Of a stretch of DNA of 64,000 bases, positions 22,813-34,084 are shown in pieces. Position numbers and translations under genes: made by a program. Each line of letters begins with the position of its first letter. The first letter of the stretch is position 1. Source of the stretch: Endomychus coccineus (Eukaryota; Arthropoda; Insecta; Coleoptera; Endomychidae); assembly GCA_958510875.1 (NCBI GenBank), contig OY294070.1, forward strand, positions 15,863,631 through 15,927,630, given 5' to 3'. The notes below the pieces were generated by a model. It was given only the letters and a program-made list of their open reading frames with translations. It ran no database searches and was not told where the DNA came from.

Positions 22813-25800
22813 GTAAGTTTTTCCTAAACGTTCAAAAAACGTACGTACTTTGTGTCACTATGTGATAATTTCTCTTCTCTCTACTATTACACGAGAAACG
22901 CGATATTACATTGTTGTTGCCGTGTTATCGCCACCCGGATTGTTCTACATTTTCTGCCGGAAACCGGATTCTGTGAAGACAATGAGTGTAATAATTGTGA
23001 TCGTTTGTTGATAATTTCATGTCGCATGTTTTAACGTCTAATTTGACGAAATCATTTTATTTGATTTGTCACGAAAAATCATCGATAGTTATCGTCGAAT
23101 GATTTGCCATGAAGGACATCTGGTTTCACCTAGCTATTTAACATTTATCGGATATTTTTATAAGCGCAAAACACGTTCCTTTGAAAAAAGCATGCCGATA
23201 TCGTGAATCTGCCGGATTATCATTCCGTAATAATTCATACGGTACGGGTCTGAAGCAGGAAATAGATATATTTGATTGAAGGCGACTATTTATTTGCAAT
23301 GTCCCTTGGGGCAGGTAGATTTTGTTGAAAAAAAACTGTACCTTCTGATGCAACTGTCTACGATTTTGGATTCTCCACCTCTCAATTCATTTTTGTTTTA
23401 TTTTTCAAATTAGGGATCCAAATTTTCATCAGTATACCCTTGGTATCACTATAAATAAGAAATATACACCCCTATCCACTAAAAATACTCTGAAAGTACT
23501 GAGGTCCTTTCAGTTACCAAGTAGCCATCATCAGAGCAAACTAAATTATAAATCAAAATGTGCCTGTTTAAATATTATTTGGGGGATAATAATGTAAACA
23601 AGGGTTTTTATTAAACAAAACGTGACATGTTTCACCACACGGTGACTTTATCAAACAATGGTTTTACAAACTATGGTTTATTCCTTAAATATTGAATTTA
23701 AGATCAAGAAGGTTTGTGTTTTCCCTCCAGTGATAAGTGGCTTGTTCTGTTATACAAAAACTAATTGTTAATTTTCATTGTGATCCTATTTATTGACAAT
23801 TAATTGTTCCTATTTGTACTATTTCACAAGTTTGGACACTGTATTTTTAGTAATTGAGCCAAATAGGTGTTCTACCGATATTTAATACTAATAATAATAA
23901 TAATAATAAGTTTTAACATTAGATTATGATTAACTACGTAACAAGATTCAACGATTACCGCATTTTTTTGAGATATCTCAATTTTTCATAATTTCATAGG
24001 ACTATCAAAGGAAAGGAAGTTGATTATCTGTTTCTATTTCGACAGTGAATTTCAGTGACTCAAATTGGCTATTAAGCGTTTTCAAAAAGTCATGTAAATC
24101 AAAATCTTTACATGTAATCGCGAAAATATCGCCAAGATATCTATACTGATTCAATTTTGATTTTAAGGAGGTTTCAAGTTCATTAAAAAAAGTATTGACC
24201 AAAAAATGAGAGACTGGATTTCCCATTGCACATCCGCTTGTTTGTTTATAGTAATTCTTGTTAAAAGTGGAGTTATTTTGCTCCGTACATAAAGACGTAA
24301 GGATCACGTATTCTGTGTAGTTTCTATCGGGGATATTAATATTTGAAAGCCATGTCTTCAGAATTGTCATCGACTCAGGGTTTAGGGTATTTCTAAAAAT
24401 GAAACGAGAGTATCACCAGGTTCAAGTTTCGAAAATTTTGCAATAGGTTTCAAAGAATTTTTCAAAGACAACTTGGTGCGGCTTGGAAGTTGCTAAATTC
24501 CTTCACTAACCATTTTGCTATGTTATACGAAGGACAATTAATGTTTGTAATGATTGGTCTCATGGAATTACCCGGTTTATGAATCTTAGATAAACAATAT
24601 AGTTTAAGAAGATTAGGATTTGACAATCTAAGTTTATATTTTAAATTATGGGAGAGCAGCAGCACACGATTTTAATGAATTATTGACTAGTTTAACGCAT
24701 TTTGATAACGGATTACTGGTAATCTGTTGTTATTGACCGAATAACCGTTTGAACTCAAATATTATAATAATAAATAATAGATGCAATGGCAAAATTGCAT
24801 GAATTTCGCTACGAATTGGTTCATCATCCACCATATTCTCCCGATTTGCCCCCCTGCGATTTTTATCTATTTACAAACTTGAAGAATTGGTTCGGCGGAA
24901 AGAGATTTGGGTCCAACGATGAGGTCATCGCTGAAACAAACGCCTGTTTTGAAGGATTGCCAAAATCGTATTATTTGGAAGGGGTTGAAAAATTAGACAA
25001 ACGTTTGACGAAGTGTATCGTGCTGCAAGGAGATTATGATGGAAATAAAATAAGTTTTGACCAAATAAATCATTTATTTAATTTTTCATGGAATTTTCAC
25101 CTTGCCCTCGTAGGTTTAATCTGCTATAAATAAGATACACGCTGTACTTGTTTTCAAACGAGGCTCCTTTGTTCCGAACAGTCACCGAGGTTCTCAATAA
25201 AATTGAAGATCTTATTAGAAGTTATGTCCTCACTGTCTTGTTAAATAATAATCTACTGGCCAATTTTTAGTTTCCACCACCAGTTAACATTCTTTTTCTT
25301 ATTCTAGGATATTTAGTGAATTACTGGCGAGTTTTCTGTTGGGACTTCTGAACTTAGGATATGCAGAATATGCTGAAAATGCAGAGAGATCTCAAGTAAG
25401 TACAACTGTTGAACGAAAGTAATTCAAATGATTTGCCACCGTTCGGTTCGAAGGACCAACTAATCAATCTCCGCCAAGGGAAGTGGAGTAAATATCTAAT
25501 GCGATTTATTTGGAAAATACACAATGTAACATTCATGTATAAAATAATATACATAAGCATCGCTGCATGTAAGTTGCCATAAGAAATAAATCAAAGATAT
25601 TACCTGACTTAGTAGTATCTTTTGTAAATCTGCTAAAATTCCATTGGTAGTACCGATAAAACAGTACCGAGAGGGGGATATAATACCGATAGGGTAATAT
25701 GAGGGGGCTTACCCCCAGATACACCTAGGCCACTTAGTTGGGTCCATTGTGCACCTGGTGGACAGAAGTTTATTCTATTTTAGCAGTTTTGTGGCTCGCC

Positions 25801-28800
25801 AAGAACCCAGAATATTGCTAACGCTGGCTTCCATAAGTTTTTCTGGGAGCATTTTCGCTTCGCCGAAGTAACGATGCCTGAGGGATGTCAAAGCTGGGCA
25901 TTCCAACAGGATGTGAGAGGCAGTTTCTTCCACCTCCCTGCATTTCCTACATATAGGAGCATCTGCGATACCCATAGTATGAAGGTGGTTGTTAAGACAA
26001 CAGTGACCCGTTAGGATTCCAGTTGTTAAAAGCTTGGCCTGCCGACCAACTGTCTGTTCAGATGTATATGCGCCTATTTGCATGGTTTCTTCGCAGGTTC
26101 TCCATGGCGCAAGTCAATATTGCATAGACCTCCGTCTGAAAAACCATGGAGTAAGCGCTTAGGGTCACTGAGATAGTGATCGTTGGACTTTTTAGGTGCA
26201 CTCCCTACCTCGGCCCCGTCTATAAACCATCTGAGCCCACCTGGTGGCAGTACCCAGAGAGTATACAATAGATCCAAAGACATAGGCGCCTAGTTTCATT
26301 AATAATAAATCTGATTCAACCTTTTCAGAACATTTAATTAACAACAAAAACTAATGAAAATTTTGAGACCTTACACATCCAGAATGAAAGTAATAAACTA
26401 AATTTGCTTTAATCCCTACAGATTAATAAATAAGGGGTGTTCCGATTTGTTTCGGCTAAACTGAAACAGGTGATAAAACTCAATATGTTAAGCGAAACAG
26501 TTTATATAAACAAGGGTCCAATCTCCATGAGTAGCGGGGTTACAAGGCATTGACGTTTAAAAAAATTGATTTTATAAAATCACCATTGAATTTTTGGAAT
26601 TCCATAAGTTCCCATACTTATTCACCAGGTGATTTTATTTATAGGTTCAAAATATCGTGCTCAGTAGAGAAAAATATTCCTGGTGTCAGGTAACACCAAT
26701 CCAACAAATAATAACATCTTCAGGATACGAGAGCGTAACCATAGACAATAACATCTGCCTCGGAGCCTGTTACAGTTACAGCATCCCAAAAACTCAACCC
26801 GCAGATCCGGGCGAGATCATAGTGCCATATTGCGACAGCTGTCAACCTAACATCACCAAGTGTTACCATGTGAGTACATATTTTGTTTAGTGTCAATAGG
26901 TTTTATTCCAGCAATACTCAACTGGGAGATTCCATTTATTTGAAATAGATTCCAAACTTGTCACATGGCCTCTCGATTTGATATCTAATCTAGTTGTAGC
27001 AAGAACAGTAGTTATTATAACTAGCACTCATATCATTGAAATATATTCCATAATCGAATATTGATATTCACTGAACTGTTTTGGGAAATACTAGTATTGT
27101 GACTTATCGACTTGATAATGCATGAAATAAATAATAGGACCTGCTTGCCTACGTAACACGTGTATGGCAGAAATCTATTGAACAACATGGGGAATCTCTA
27201 GCTGTAGCATTGGATATCTCCAAAACATTTGACCGAGTCTGACACCAAAGCCTTTTCGCCATATGGTTTGCCGCCTCAACTTTGTCGCTTACTGTCGAGG
27301 TTTCTCTCAGATAGATCACTCCATGTGGTGGTTGACCAACGCTGGTGTTCCACAAGCATCTGCCTTGGCACCGACTTTGTGTCTGCTCCATATAAACGAA
27401 TTGCTGGAAGTGTCCACAGTTTTGCAGATGATGATACACTTCATACCGCTTACTCATCTAGAGCCCCTATACCATCCAATGAAGCCAGAGGAGCGAGACA
27501 AAGACGGTTTGACGCAATTAATGGAGATTAGGCTGTGCCAAAAAAAAATCGATATTTTTTTATTTCTCTCTTCTTCGAGTATATCATTCCCCGTTCAAAT
27601 TCATTCAGGTCCCCCAAATTTGAAACACATCGGTTGATACTTAGAGGTGCATCAAGCCCAAAACGTGTTTTTTTTTTAGTTTTTCCTCAATTTTTAAGAA
27701 GTTTCTTAACACTGTTCTACAATAACGGGATGTTTGACACTTCGGAGACATTTTTATATTCAAACACAAAGATTTTAATGCATTTCAGTAGCCACATTCA
27801 CTTTCCGACAGATATATGGCGAAAAGAACCATTTTTTAAGGCCTAAAAACTGTAATTTCAACTTTCAACTTCAATAACTTCATATTTTTAGGTTCTTGAT
27901 GCGTTTATATGCTCTTTCACCTTAGTCTAGTATCACGTGGCATGAATTGAATTGATAATTTTAGAGAAAATTGCCTATCAGCTCTGATAAACTACACTCG
28001 AGTGCCTTAACTCGGTTGCATTTAGTCAAAAATGAATTAATCTTAGAGTTCTGAGAAGGTTAGGACCTTCCCTTTAATGTGATGCCAGTTAATGTGATAC
28101 CAAATCCATTCCACCCCCTCCCACCCCGCTGAGAAACATATGTTCCTGGTGTCGATAAATGTCTCACTTTGACAGCTCGTAGGCCGAGCCGAAAAAATCA
28201 TGAACTCAATCAAACAACAGGTCAATAAATTTCAATCATTTTTCCTCAAGTTCCTTAAAAATTTTACAATGATTTGGCGGGAAGCTATGAATTTTGCGTC
28301 TTTTTTGGCCACAACTTTGCCAATTTTGTACCGCAATCAATGAATCTTTATAAAATTAATCGACGAGTCATAAAGTTAATAGAATGTGTTGAGTACAGAG
28401 TATATTCTAGTATTTACAATCAAATATTTCTAACAATCATTTAATAATTTATACATCACATTAACGCTTTTTACGCAACGCTTGGAATTCGCTGCTTGTG
28501 CTGCTCGACAACTTTCAACAGGTACCGCTTTTGCTCTCCGTTCTTCGTCAATTCGGAATTATATTTTGTAATTAACTCTAAACCTCTTTCCGCGGTGTCA
28601 TTCGTAACTTGCCAAAAAAAACATGAACATTTTTCTTTCGCTTCTATATAAGACTCGTTGCTTTTCCACGCAGATGGATCTTCAGTTGAAAAGTCGCAGT
28701 TCACGTCAAATCATTTCAACAAGTTACGTGTATGTTGAGAGAATAGTTCATCGATACAACGCGTTCTCCACATCTCCAATTCGGTGTCAGAATTTGGATT

Positions 28801-31800
28801 TAATAATAACCTTTTAACCGGCTACGAGCTGTCAAAGTGGGACATTTTTTGTCACCAGGAACATATTTTTCTTAGCGGGGTGGGGGAGTGGGTGGAATGG
28901 GTTTGGTATCACATTAACTAACATCACATTAAAGGGAATGTCCTAACCTTCTCAGAACTCTAAGATTCATTCATTTTCGATCAAATGCAACCGAGTTAAG
29001 GCACTCTGAATTTTTGCCATTTTTGGTGCATTTTCAAATTGTGCGTTTTTCCACTCGAGTGTAGATTACCATAACTGATGGGCGATTTTCTCTAAACTTA
29101 TCGAGTCAATTAATGCTACGTGATACTAGACTACGTTAAAAGAGCAAATGGACGCGTCACGAACCTAAAAATATGAAGTTATTGGAGTTGAAAGTTGAAA
29201 TTACAGTTTTTAGGCCTTAAAAAATGGTTCTTTTCGCCATATATCTGTCGGAAAGTGGATGTGGCTACTGAAATGCTATAAAATCTTTGTGTTTGAATAT
29301 AAAAATGTCTCCGAAGTGTCAAACATCCCGTTATTGTAGAACAGTGTTAAGAAACTTCTTAAAAATTGAGGAAAAACTAAAAAAACACGTTTTGGGCTTG
29401 ACGCACCTCTAAATATTAACCGATTTGTTCCAAATTTGGGGGACCTGAATGAATTTGAACGGGGAATGTTATACTCGAAGAAGAGCGAAATAAAAAATAT
29501 CAATTTTTTTTGGCACAGTCTAATGTAGATCTGGCAAATATTTTGAAATGGGGATCTGATAATCTAGAGGAGTTTAATGCAACCAAAACTGAAGCTTGCG
29601 TCTTCTACAGGAAGGCGGATTGTAGAATTTTTTCAGTATCCTAAATTTATACAAAAATGACATAAATCATTTTTGACATCGAACCGTTTGAAAATCAAAA
29701 GTTGTGATGATCCATACTCCATAGCTTTAAGGAAGACCAAATTTAACAAAAATTAAATAAAAAATCCAGGTCCGTATTTAAAAAAATATATTGATGGTTT
29801 CACAAAGAGGAAACATCATATTTACAATTTAATAGCGCCATCTTGTAGACCATAAAAAGAGGCAATGACAAATTGTCATTTGTTTTAAAACATCTCTTCC
29901 AATTAGACCAGTAAAATATGATGATGATTTTATGAAGATCTCCGAAAGTATTTGACAATCTTCATATCCCAATCGACATTTTGTTCAGCATCAAAGTGTG
30001 CAACTTTGCCATAATTTAACCGACTCAGTTACCATTTCAATGATTATTCACCATTAAAAATTTGTCTTAAATTGTAGATTTCCGCTGATAACTAACCTTC
30101 AAAATTCTTGACTTTCGTATGAATTCCGCGTCATGATAGCACGACTTGATGCCAACGTTTCGCCAACCATTGCAGGTGGCATCTTCAGGGCAGACTTGAG
30201 GCTTGAACTGAAACTAATTGTTCTGGTTTCTGTAGCGATATTTATTGTGGAAAAATAAGTGATTCGGTCGAGAAACAACCAATGGAATGCTCAAAGGGTA
30301 TTTGAAAGTTCAAGGTGAAAGCCTAAGAGTGTTATATTTAGATATGTCGACATGGTTGCGAAAATCTTGTTCCCTTCGTCAATCATTTAAATTCATTACA
30401 TCCCAATATCTTTTTTACCATGGAAGTTGAATCTAAAGGTTCACTCCCGTTCCTAGATGTATTAGTTAGTCGACTTTGAGACGTTTTCTGTATCGAAAAC
30501 CCACTCACACCGATCGTTACCTCAATGGCCTTTCGCACCACCACCCTGCCCAACAGCAGTGTTTCATAAACTCCTTGGTCCACAGAGCTGTCAACTTATC
30601 CCAACTGCAATCCTTGAAATCAGAATGAAAACACCTTTCATCTGTCTTATTATCAAATAATTTCTCTCGTTATAACATTCAAAAAACCATAAAGAAATAT
30701 ACTTCGCCTAAAATTTCAAATCAACCCGAGCAACAAACCTCCACCACCTTTATCCACTGCCTATCTTCCATATATTGAAAATATAACAGATCGAATTCCC
30801 AAAATCCTTAAGAAGCATAATATTTCTACTTGGTTCTCAACTCTTCCAAAACTATCTCAGTTTTACAAACCTATCAAAGATACCCTTGGTCCTCTTCATT
30901 TAGAAGGTGTTTGTAGCATTCACTGTTCTTGGGGTAAAGTCTACATTGGTGAAACAGGTCGTACAGTAGCTACTGTTTGGAAAAAACATAAGCGCTGTAC
31001 AAGGCTTCATGACACCATTAGATCTGGACTTGCGGAACACAAGTTTGACACTAATCATCAAATCCTTTCCGAAAATACTAAAATCCTAGCACGAGCCCCA
31101 AACTTTCATCCTAAAATATTCAAATAATCTAAACCGTGACTCAGGATATTACCTTCCCAACATTTGGAAACCCATCCTTGAAAATTCCATTTCGCATATG
31201 ATCACACAACGGCAGGGTCAGGTGCCAAAATGGAGTTAACCTCCGGAATATAGATTGTAAACTATGTAGCGTGAAGGTTTTTTCCCACAATAAATACCGC
31301 TATAAAAACCAGAAAAATCAGTTTCAGTTCAAGTTGCAAGTCTGCACAGAAGATGTCACTTGTAATGGTAATGGCCAACAATTTTCATTAAAAGTTTGAT
31401 TTCACGAGCGATTATCGTTTATTGAAGGGCTATTTCTATTGAATTAACGTAAATGATAACTGAAGTTTCGTTATACTTTGCCATCAGGTTAATCTGCACG
31501 CAGATGGGACGAACATATCTGGCCCGAAAACCATCCAAAAGAGAGTCGAAATCATCGAGAGCTGCCATTGCAAAACGTGCGAAAAGAACCCTCAAGTAGG
31601 TTGTGACATAACCGACGAAAATACAGCGGAACTACCAGCGGAACAGTTCACAGATCTGAACGCCAAAAAGACGCAAAACACCTCGGAAATTCCCGAACTG
31701 TTAAACTTCAAACCGGCATTGAAGAATCTCTATTTCAACGTCAAAATAAACACGGGAACCGAACGGCCTTTCGATCTAAGCACGAAACTAATGAAGCTGC

Positions 31801-34084
31801 TCAAAACGATTCAGAACGAACCGAGCAACGCAATTTTCAAATACGACAAAGACGAAATTAGGGATCTGTTGAAAATTATCGAAGGTTCCGATAGAACGTT
31901 GGACGACAGGAATCTGTTGGATTTCGTGAATTTCGTCAACGTACACAGCGTGGACGATTTCGAGTTGGATGTCAACAAACTGAAGGAGGTCCTGGTGGAT
32001 TATCTGCAAAACAAAAATCTGATCGAGAAACATAAAACTTGGTGGCTAGATTTTTCAGACAATTCGAAGATCAAAGACGATATGAGAAAGCTGTTGAAGA
32101 AACATCAGACAACGAATATGTACGGCATCGAAAGTGGGGAGCTGATGACTAATAATTTGTATAAGGGGCAGCATATTGGTGAGTTACTATTTACTTTATT
32201 AATGATTCTTTACACATGTATGACTTGTATATAAATTCTAGGGAAATAGGTCACACTAACACATATGTTTACTATTTCGTCTTTTCGTATGCTTCAGTCT
32301 CACGACCATCATCAGACGTATCATGTCTAAAACGGGATTTCTTAAAACTAATTGCATCAAGCACAAAACGTCCTTATCGCCGAAACGAACTAAAACACGA
32401 GTAATCGAAATTGTAACACTTTATGTTCTAAGTATATGAATATGTATCAAGAAGACACTGCAAAGCAATCTTTCAATAGTGATAGAAGTCATTATCTTAT
32501 GAATTGTGGAAATAAAACTGACTCCCAAATATCCACTTTCAAATAAGTTGTTCAAGATTTATGAGCTAATAGAAGGTTGTCAGAAAATGTTCAACGTTGC
32601 TTGCTTTCGATGGATATCAAAACAGAACGGAATAAACTCAAAAAGACCAATACGGCGTCTACAAATGATATGCGGCCCAATAGCATCTTACCAGTTATGT
32701 CAAAAATTTTTGGAAAAGTTGTAGCGAAACAAGTACCGGGATATCAAAAATTATCTTCGTCAAGGGTGGTTGTAGAATCTAAAACGTGTGTCTTACTTTA
32801 CGTTTGAAATAATTGTATCACTGTCACACTGACATCATCAATAACCTACAAATTTCATACCTATTTATTTCAGTTGTAAAACAATAATGAACTACGAATT
32901 ATGTGGCGCCATCTGTTTTATTTCTCAGTGACTTTACACCTTTCCCTCGCATGGATATGTATCAAGAAGCCACTGCAAAGCAATCTTCTAATAGGGATAT
33001 AAGTTATCTCATTAATTGTGAGAATAAGACAAACAACTCCAATACGCTCAAATATCCTCTTTCAAACAAGATATTGAAGAATTTATGAGCTAAGGTTGTC
33101 AGGCCTTTTTTTATGGGGGGGGGGCGAGGTGGTTGAAACCCTTTATGGGCACCTTATGGTACTGTAACATCCCATAAGGTAGTGTGGGAGTCCCTGAGTC
33201 CCGAATTTAATCGCCTCAGATATACCCACTAAACACTCCACCTCGTGTGGTAGGCTCGATCCTGCAACCAGGGCAGTCACGATGACACTTCGGTTTAACA
33301 GCCCATTGTATCTTGCCGCACCACTTTCTCGGGCCATCGGAAAAGTTCCGCAGTCGCTGTCAGGCCTTACTAGAAATGTTGATTTTTTCAGCATTCTACT
33401 TGAAATATACTTTTAACATTATGAAGACGTTCGTAGAAATTTACATTTTTGATACGCCTTCTGATGATGGTCGTGAGACCGAAACGTAAGTAAACATATG
33501 TGTTAGTGTAAGCTATTTTCCCAAAAAATTTATCTATTATTATTTATTTTCCTGGATATATTATTATTGCTCTCATTTATACTAGAGCAACGCTAGACTT
33601 ATTTTGAAAAATAGGAACGAATCTCAAAATGAAGTTTTTCCCATTGTATTGTAAGGACTTATTGACCTTTCGTCGTAATTTGGAAACTTGAAGATCTATC
33701 TACCTTCGACGGCAAGCCTGCTTTATTCGACGAACTGTACAATATTTTCTACGAATTCTAAATTGTGACATATTCTCAGGCATGGGCGTAATGCCAGCAG
33801 AAGAAGCGTCAATACCAGCAGCAATCGAAACAACGACCACCGAAGAGACCAACAGCATCACTGTTTCTCATAAACATCACCACCATTTGATGGAAGAACA
33901 ACAAATCGGTTCGAATACCGGTCATTTGATAAAAGGTCCTCACGGTAGTATGATTTTAACGCCAGATATTAAAATCGAGGAAAAATTTAATGTTGAAACT
34001 GACGCTCTCAAACCAATCCATGCCGGTGTTGTAATATCTTATGCTGGTAAAAACCAAGAAAAGCCCATATTATTAGACGAGTGA
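22811..34084 (+). CDS. NBL1: DAN/NBL1-family secreted BMP antagonist with long C-terminal extension
   Basis: Proposed exons: AT at 22811-22812, 25308-25395, 26645-26869, 31488-32178 and 33780-34084, with all junctions GT-AG and in phase (436 aa). Residues 1-20 form a signal peptide (ELLASFLLGLLNLGYA). The cystine-knot domain spans about 44-136: WCQVTPIQQI, NNICLGACYSYSIP, YCDSCQPNITKCYH and ESCHCKTCEKNP. It is closest to vertebrate NBL1 (CLGQCFSYSVPNT, CDSC, HCSCQACGKEP). Family members bind BMPs outside the cell. Unlike NBL1, the Cys of SGC is Tyr58 and the Cys of LEC is absent; a new Cys103 is present. Sequons lie at N99 and N114. About 300 extra residues follow, acidic and helical-looking, with a HKHHHH cluster. 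Vertebrate NBL1 is about 180 aa. The signal exon and ATG are inference; the later exons are strong. Confidence 0.82.
23430..23600. repeat. Penelope-associated terminal-repeat-like piece
   Basis: CTATCCACTAAAAATACTCT, then ACCAAGTAGCCATCATCAGA and AAAATGTGCCTGTTTAAATA are shared, partly inverted, with 16960-17090 and 35400-35596. It lies 400 bp from a Penelope-like RT fragment in the NBL1 first intron. Confidence 0.55.
23888..23909. repeat. (TAA)n microsatellite
   Basis: Seven consecutive TAA/ATA units. Confidence 0.9.
24005..24670 (-). mobile_element. Penelope-like element reverse transcriptase fragment
   Basis: Minus strand reads LYCLSKIHKPGNSMRPIITN (Penelope finger motif). After an indel it continues with NYYKQTSGCAMGNPVSHFLV (the QT.GAPMGSPVS motif) and QYRYLGDIFAIT, where the catalytic Y.DD has become YLGD. 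It ends DNQLPFL, corresponding to the region just before the endonuclease half. The copy is inactive and lies in the first NBL1 intron. Confidence 0.85.
24786..25133 (+). mobile_element. mariner transposase C-terminal fragment
   Basis: Reads VHHPPYSPDLPPCDFYLF, then KNWFGGKRFGSNDEVIAETN and LDKRLTKCIVLQGDYD. It carries the third catalytic Asp (CDFYLF) and the typical end of mariner transposase, followed by a CTTGCCCTCGTA terminus-like sequence. The 5' part is missing. It belongs to a different copy from 14442-15352. Confidence 0.8.
25740..26285 (-). mobile_element. LINE 3' end with RNase H remnant and zinc-knuckle tail
   Basis: Minus strand carries an RNase H start-like WFIDGAEVGSAPKK, then LLTTGILTGHCCLNNHLHTM and PICRKCREVEETASHILLEC with PALTSLRHRY. 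The CxxC...H...C tail is typical of RNase H-bearing LINEs. A homologous tail ([20 protein letters not shown]) is at 45370-45450. It lies in the second NBL1 intron. Confidence 0.7.
26290..26644. other. Intronic AT-rich DNA before NBL1 exon 3
   Basis: No repeat or gene recognised. The acceptor TTTTATTTATAG ends it at 26644. Confidence 0.4.
27529..29522. mobile_element. Fold-back DNA element with about 650-bp inverted arms
   Basis: Length is 1,994 bp. Termini are TAGGCTGTGCC and GGCACAGTCTA. The left arm (27529-about 28185) and right arm (about 28830-29522) are reverse complements over nearly their whole length, with a few insertions (the right arm has extra sequence near 29005-29050). Flanks ATGGAGAT (27521-27528) and ATGTAGAT (29523-29530) form an 8-bp (possibly 9-bp) target duplication with one mismatch. 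Long arms and an 8-9-bp duplication suit MULE/Foldback-type elements, but the termini could also be hAT-related. Confidence 0.85.
28471..28713 (-). pseudogene. Orphan C-terminal reading frame in the fold-back loop
   Basis: The only coding-like sequence in the 640-bp loop. Downstream of a TGA, the frame reads STEDPSAWKSNESYIEAKEK, then FFWQVTNDTAERGLELITKY and NSELTKNGEQKRYLLKVVEQ to a stop (about 80 residues). The pattern NDTAERG...LT...EQ..LL.VV..H resembles the tail of multicopy uncharacterised insect proteins I remember but cannot name. It looks like the retained 3' end of the element's own gene. No catalytic motif is visible. Confidence 0.45.
30127..31375 (+). mobile_element. Penelope-like element 3' half with GIY-YIG domain and inverted terminal repeats
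   Basis: Coding remnants start near PFLDVLVSRL (30450). They run through NITDRIPKILKKHNISTWFS to CSIHCSWGKVYIGETGRTVA, RSGLAEHKF and a TKILARAPNFHPKIFK block, the GIY-YIG endonuclease specific to Penelope-like elements. About 120 bp at each end (30127-30262 and 31280-31375) are reverse complements, containing TTTCAGTTCAAG and CAAGTCTG, as in the inverted terminal repeats of this class. Several stops make it dead. It lies in the third NBL1 intron. Confidence 0.85.
32585..32735 (+). mobile_element. LINE RT scrap
   Basis: The frame includes NDMRPNSILPVMSKIFGKVV, the RPISILPV.SKI.EK finger motif of reverse transcriptase. It is cut by the TIR element that begins at 32736. Confidence 0.6.
32736..32903. 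mobile_element. TIR DNA transposon, copy 3 (5' scrap)
   Basis: It begins CCGGGATATCAAAAATTATC like the copy at 40396 and follows it to about 32903. There the sequence breaks off after GAACTACGAATTATG. Confidence 0.8.
33105..33390. other. GC-richer unassigned block in the last NBL1 intron
   Basis: It starts at a G10 run (33115-33124) and carries a single 83-codon minus-strand frame. Composition differs from flanking intron DNA, suggesting an inserted piece. No family is recognised. Confidence 0.35.

Larger units (their letters stand above)
27130..29645 (+). mobile_element. LINE family A copy, split by a fold-back element
   Basis: The left piece (27130-27528) reads ACVTRVWQKSIEQHGESLAV, then SKTFDRV, then FLSDRSLHVVVDQ and ASALAPTLCLLHINELLEVS with frame changes. 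The right piece (29531-29645) continues the same coding sequence (LANILKWGSDNLEEFNATKT then EACVFYRK). The uninterrupted copy at 62590-63175 shows that the two halves were contiguous. Confidence 0.85.
32440..33100. repeat. Direct repeat pair of about 150 bp
   Basis: 32440-32585 and 32950-33098 share ATATGTATCAAGAAG.CACTGCAAAGCAATCTT and AAGATTTATGAGCTAA-like sequence with about 15% differences. The TIR-element scrap at 32736-32903 lies between the two copies. Confidence 0.7.
32246..33516. mobile_element. Inverted-repeat-bounded element in the last NBL1 intron
   Basis: CACTAACACATATGTTTACT at 32252 and CTCACGACCATCATCAGA at about 32298 reappear as the reverse complement at 33450-33516 (TCTGATGATGGTCGTGAG, ACATATGTGTTAGTG). 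A TGATGATGG...GAAACG string is common at the ends of Penelope-like elements. The interior is a mosaic of a LINE scrap, a TIR transposon scrap and an internal direct duplication. Confidence 0.55.
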
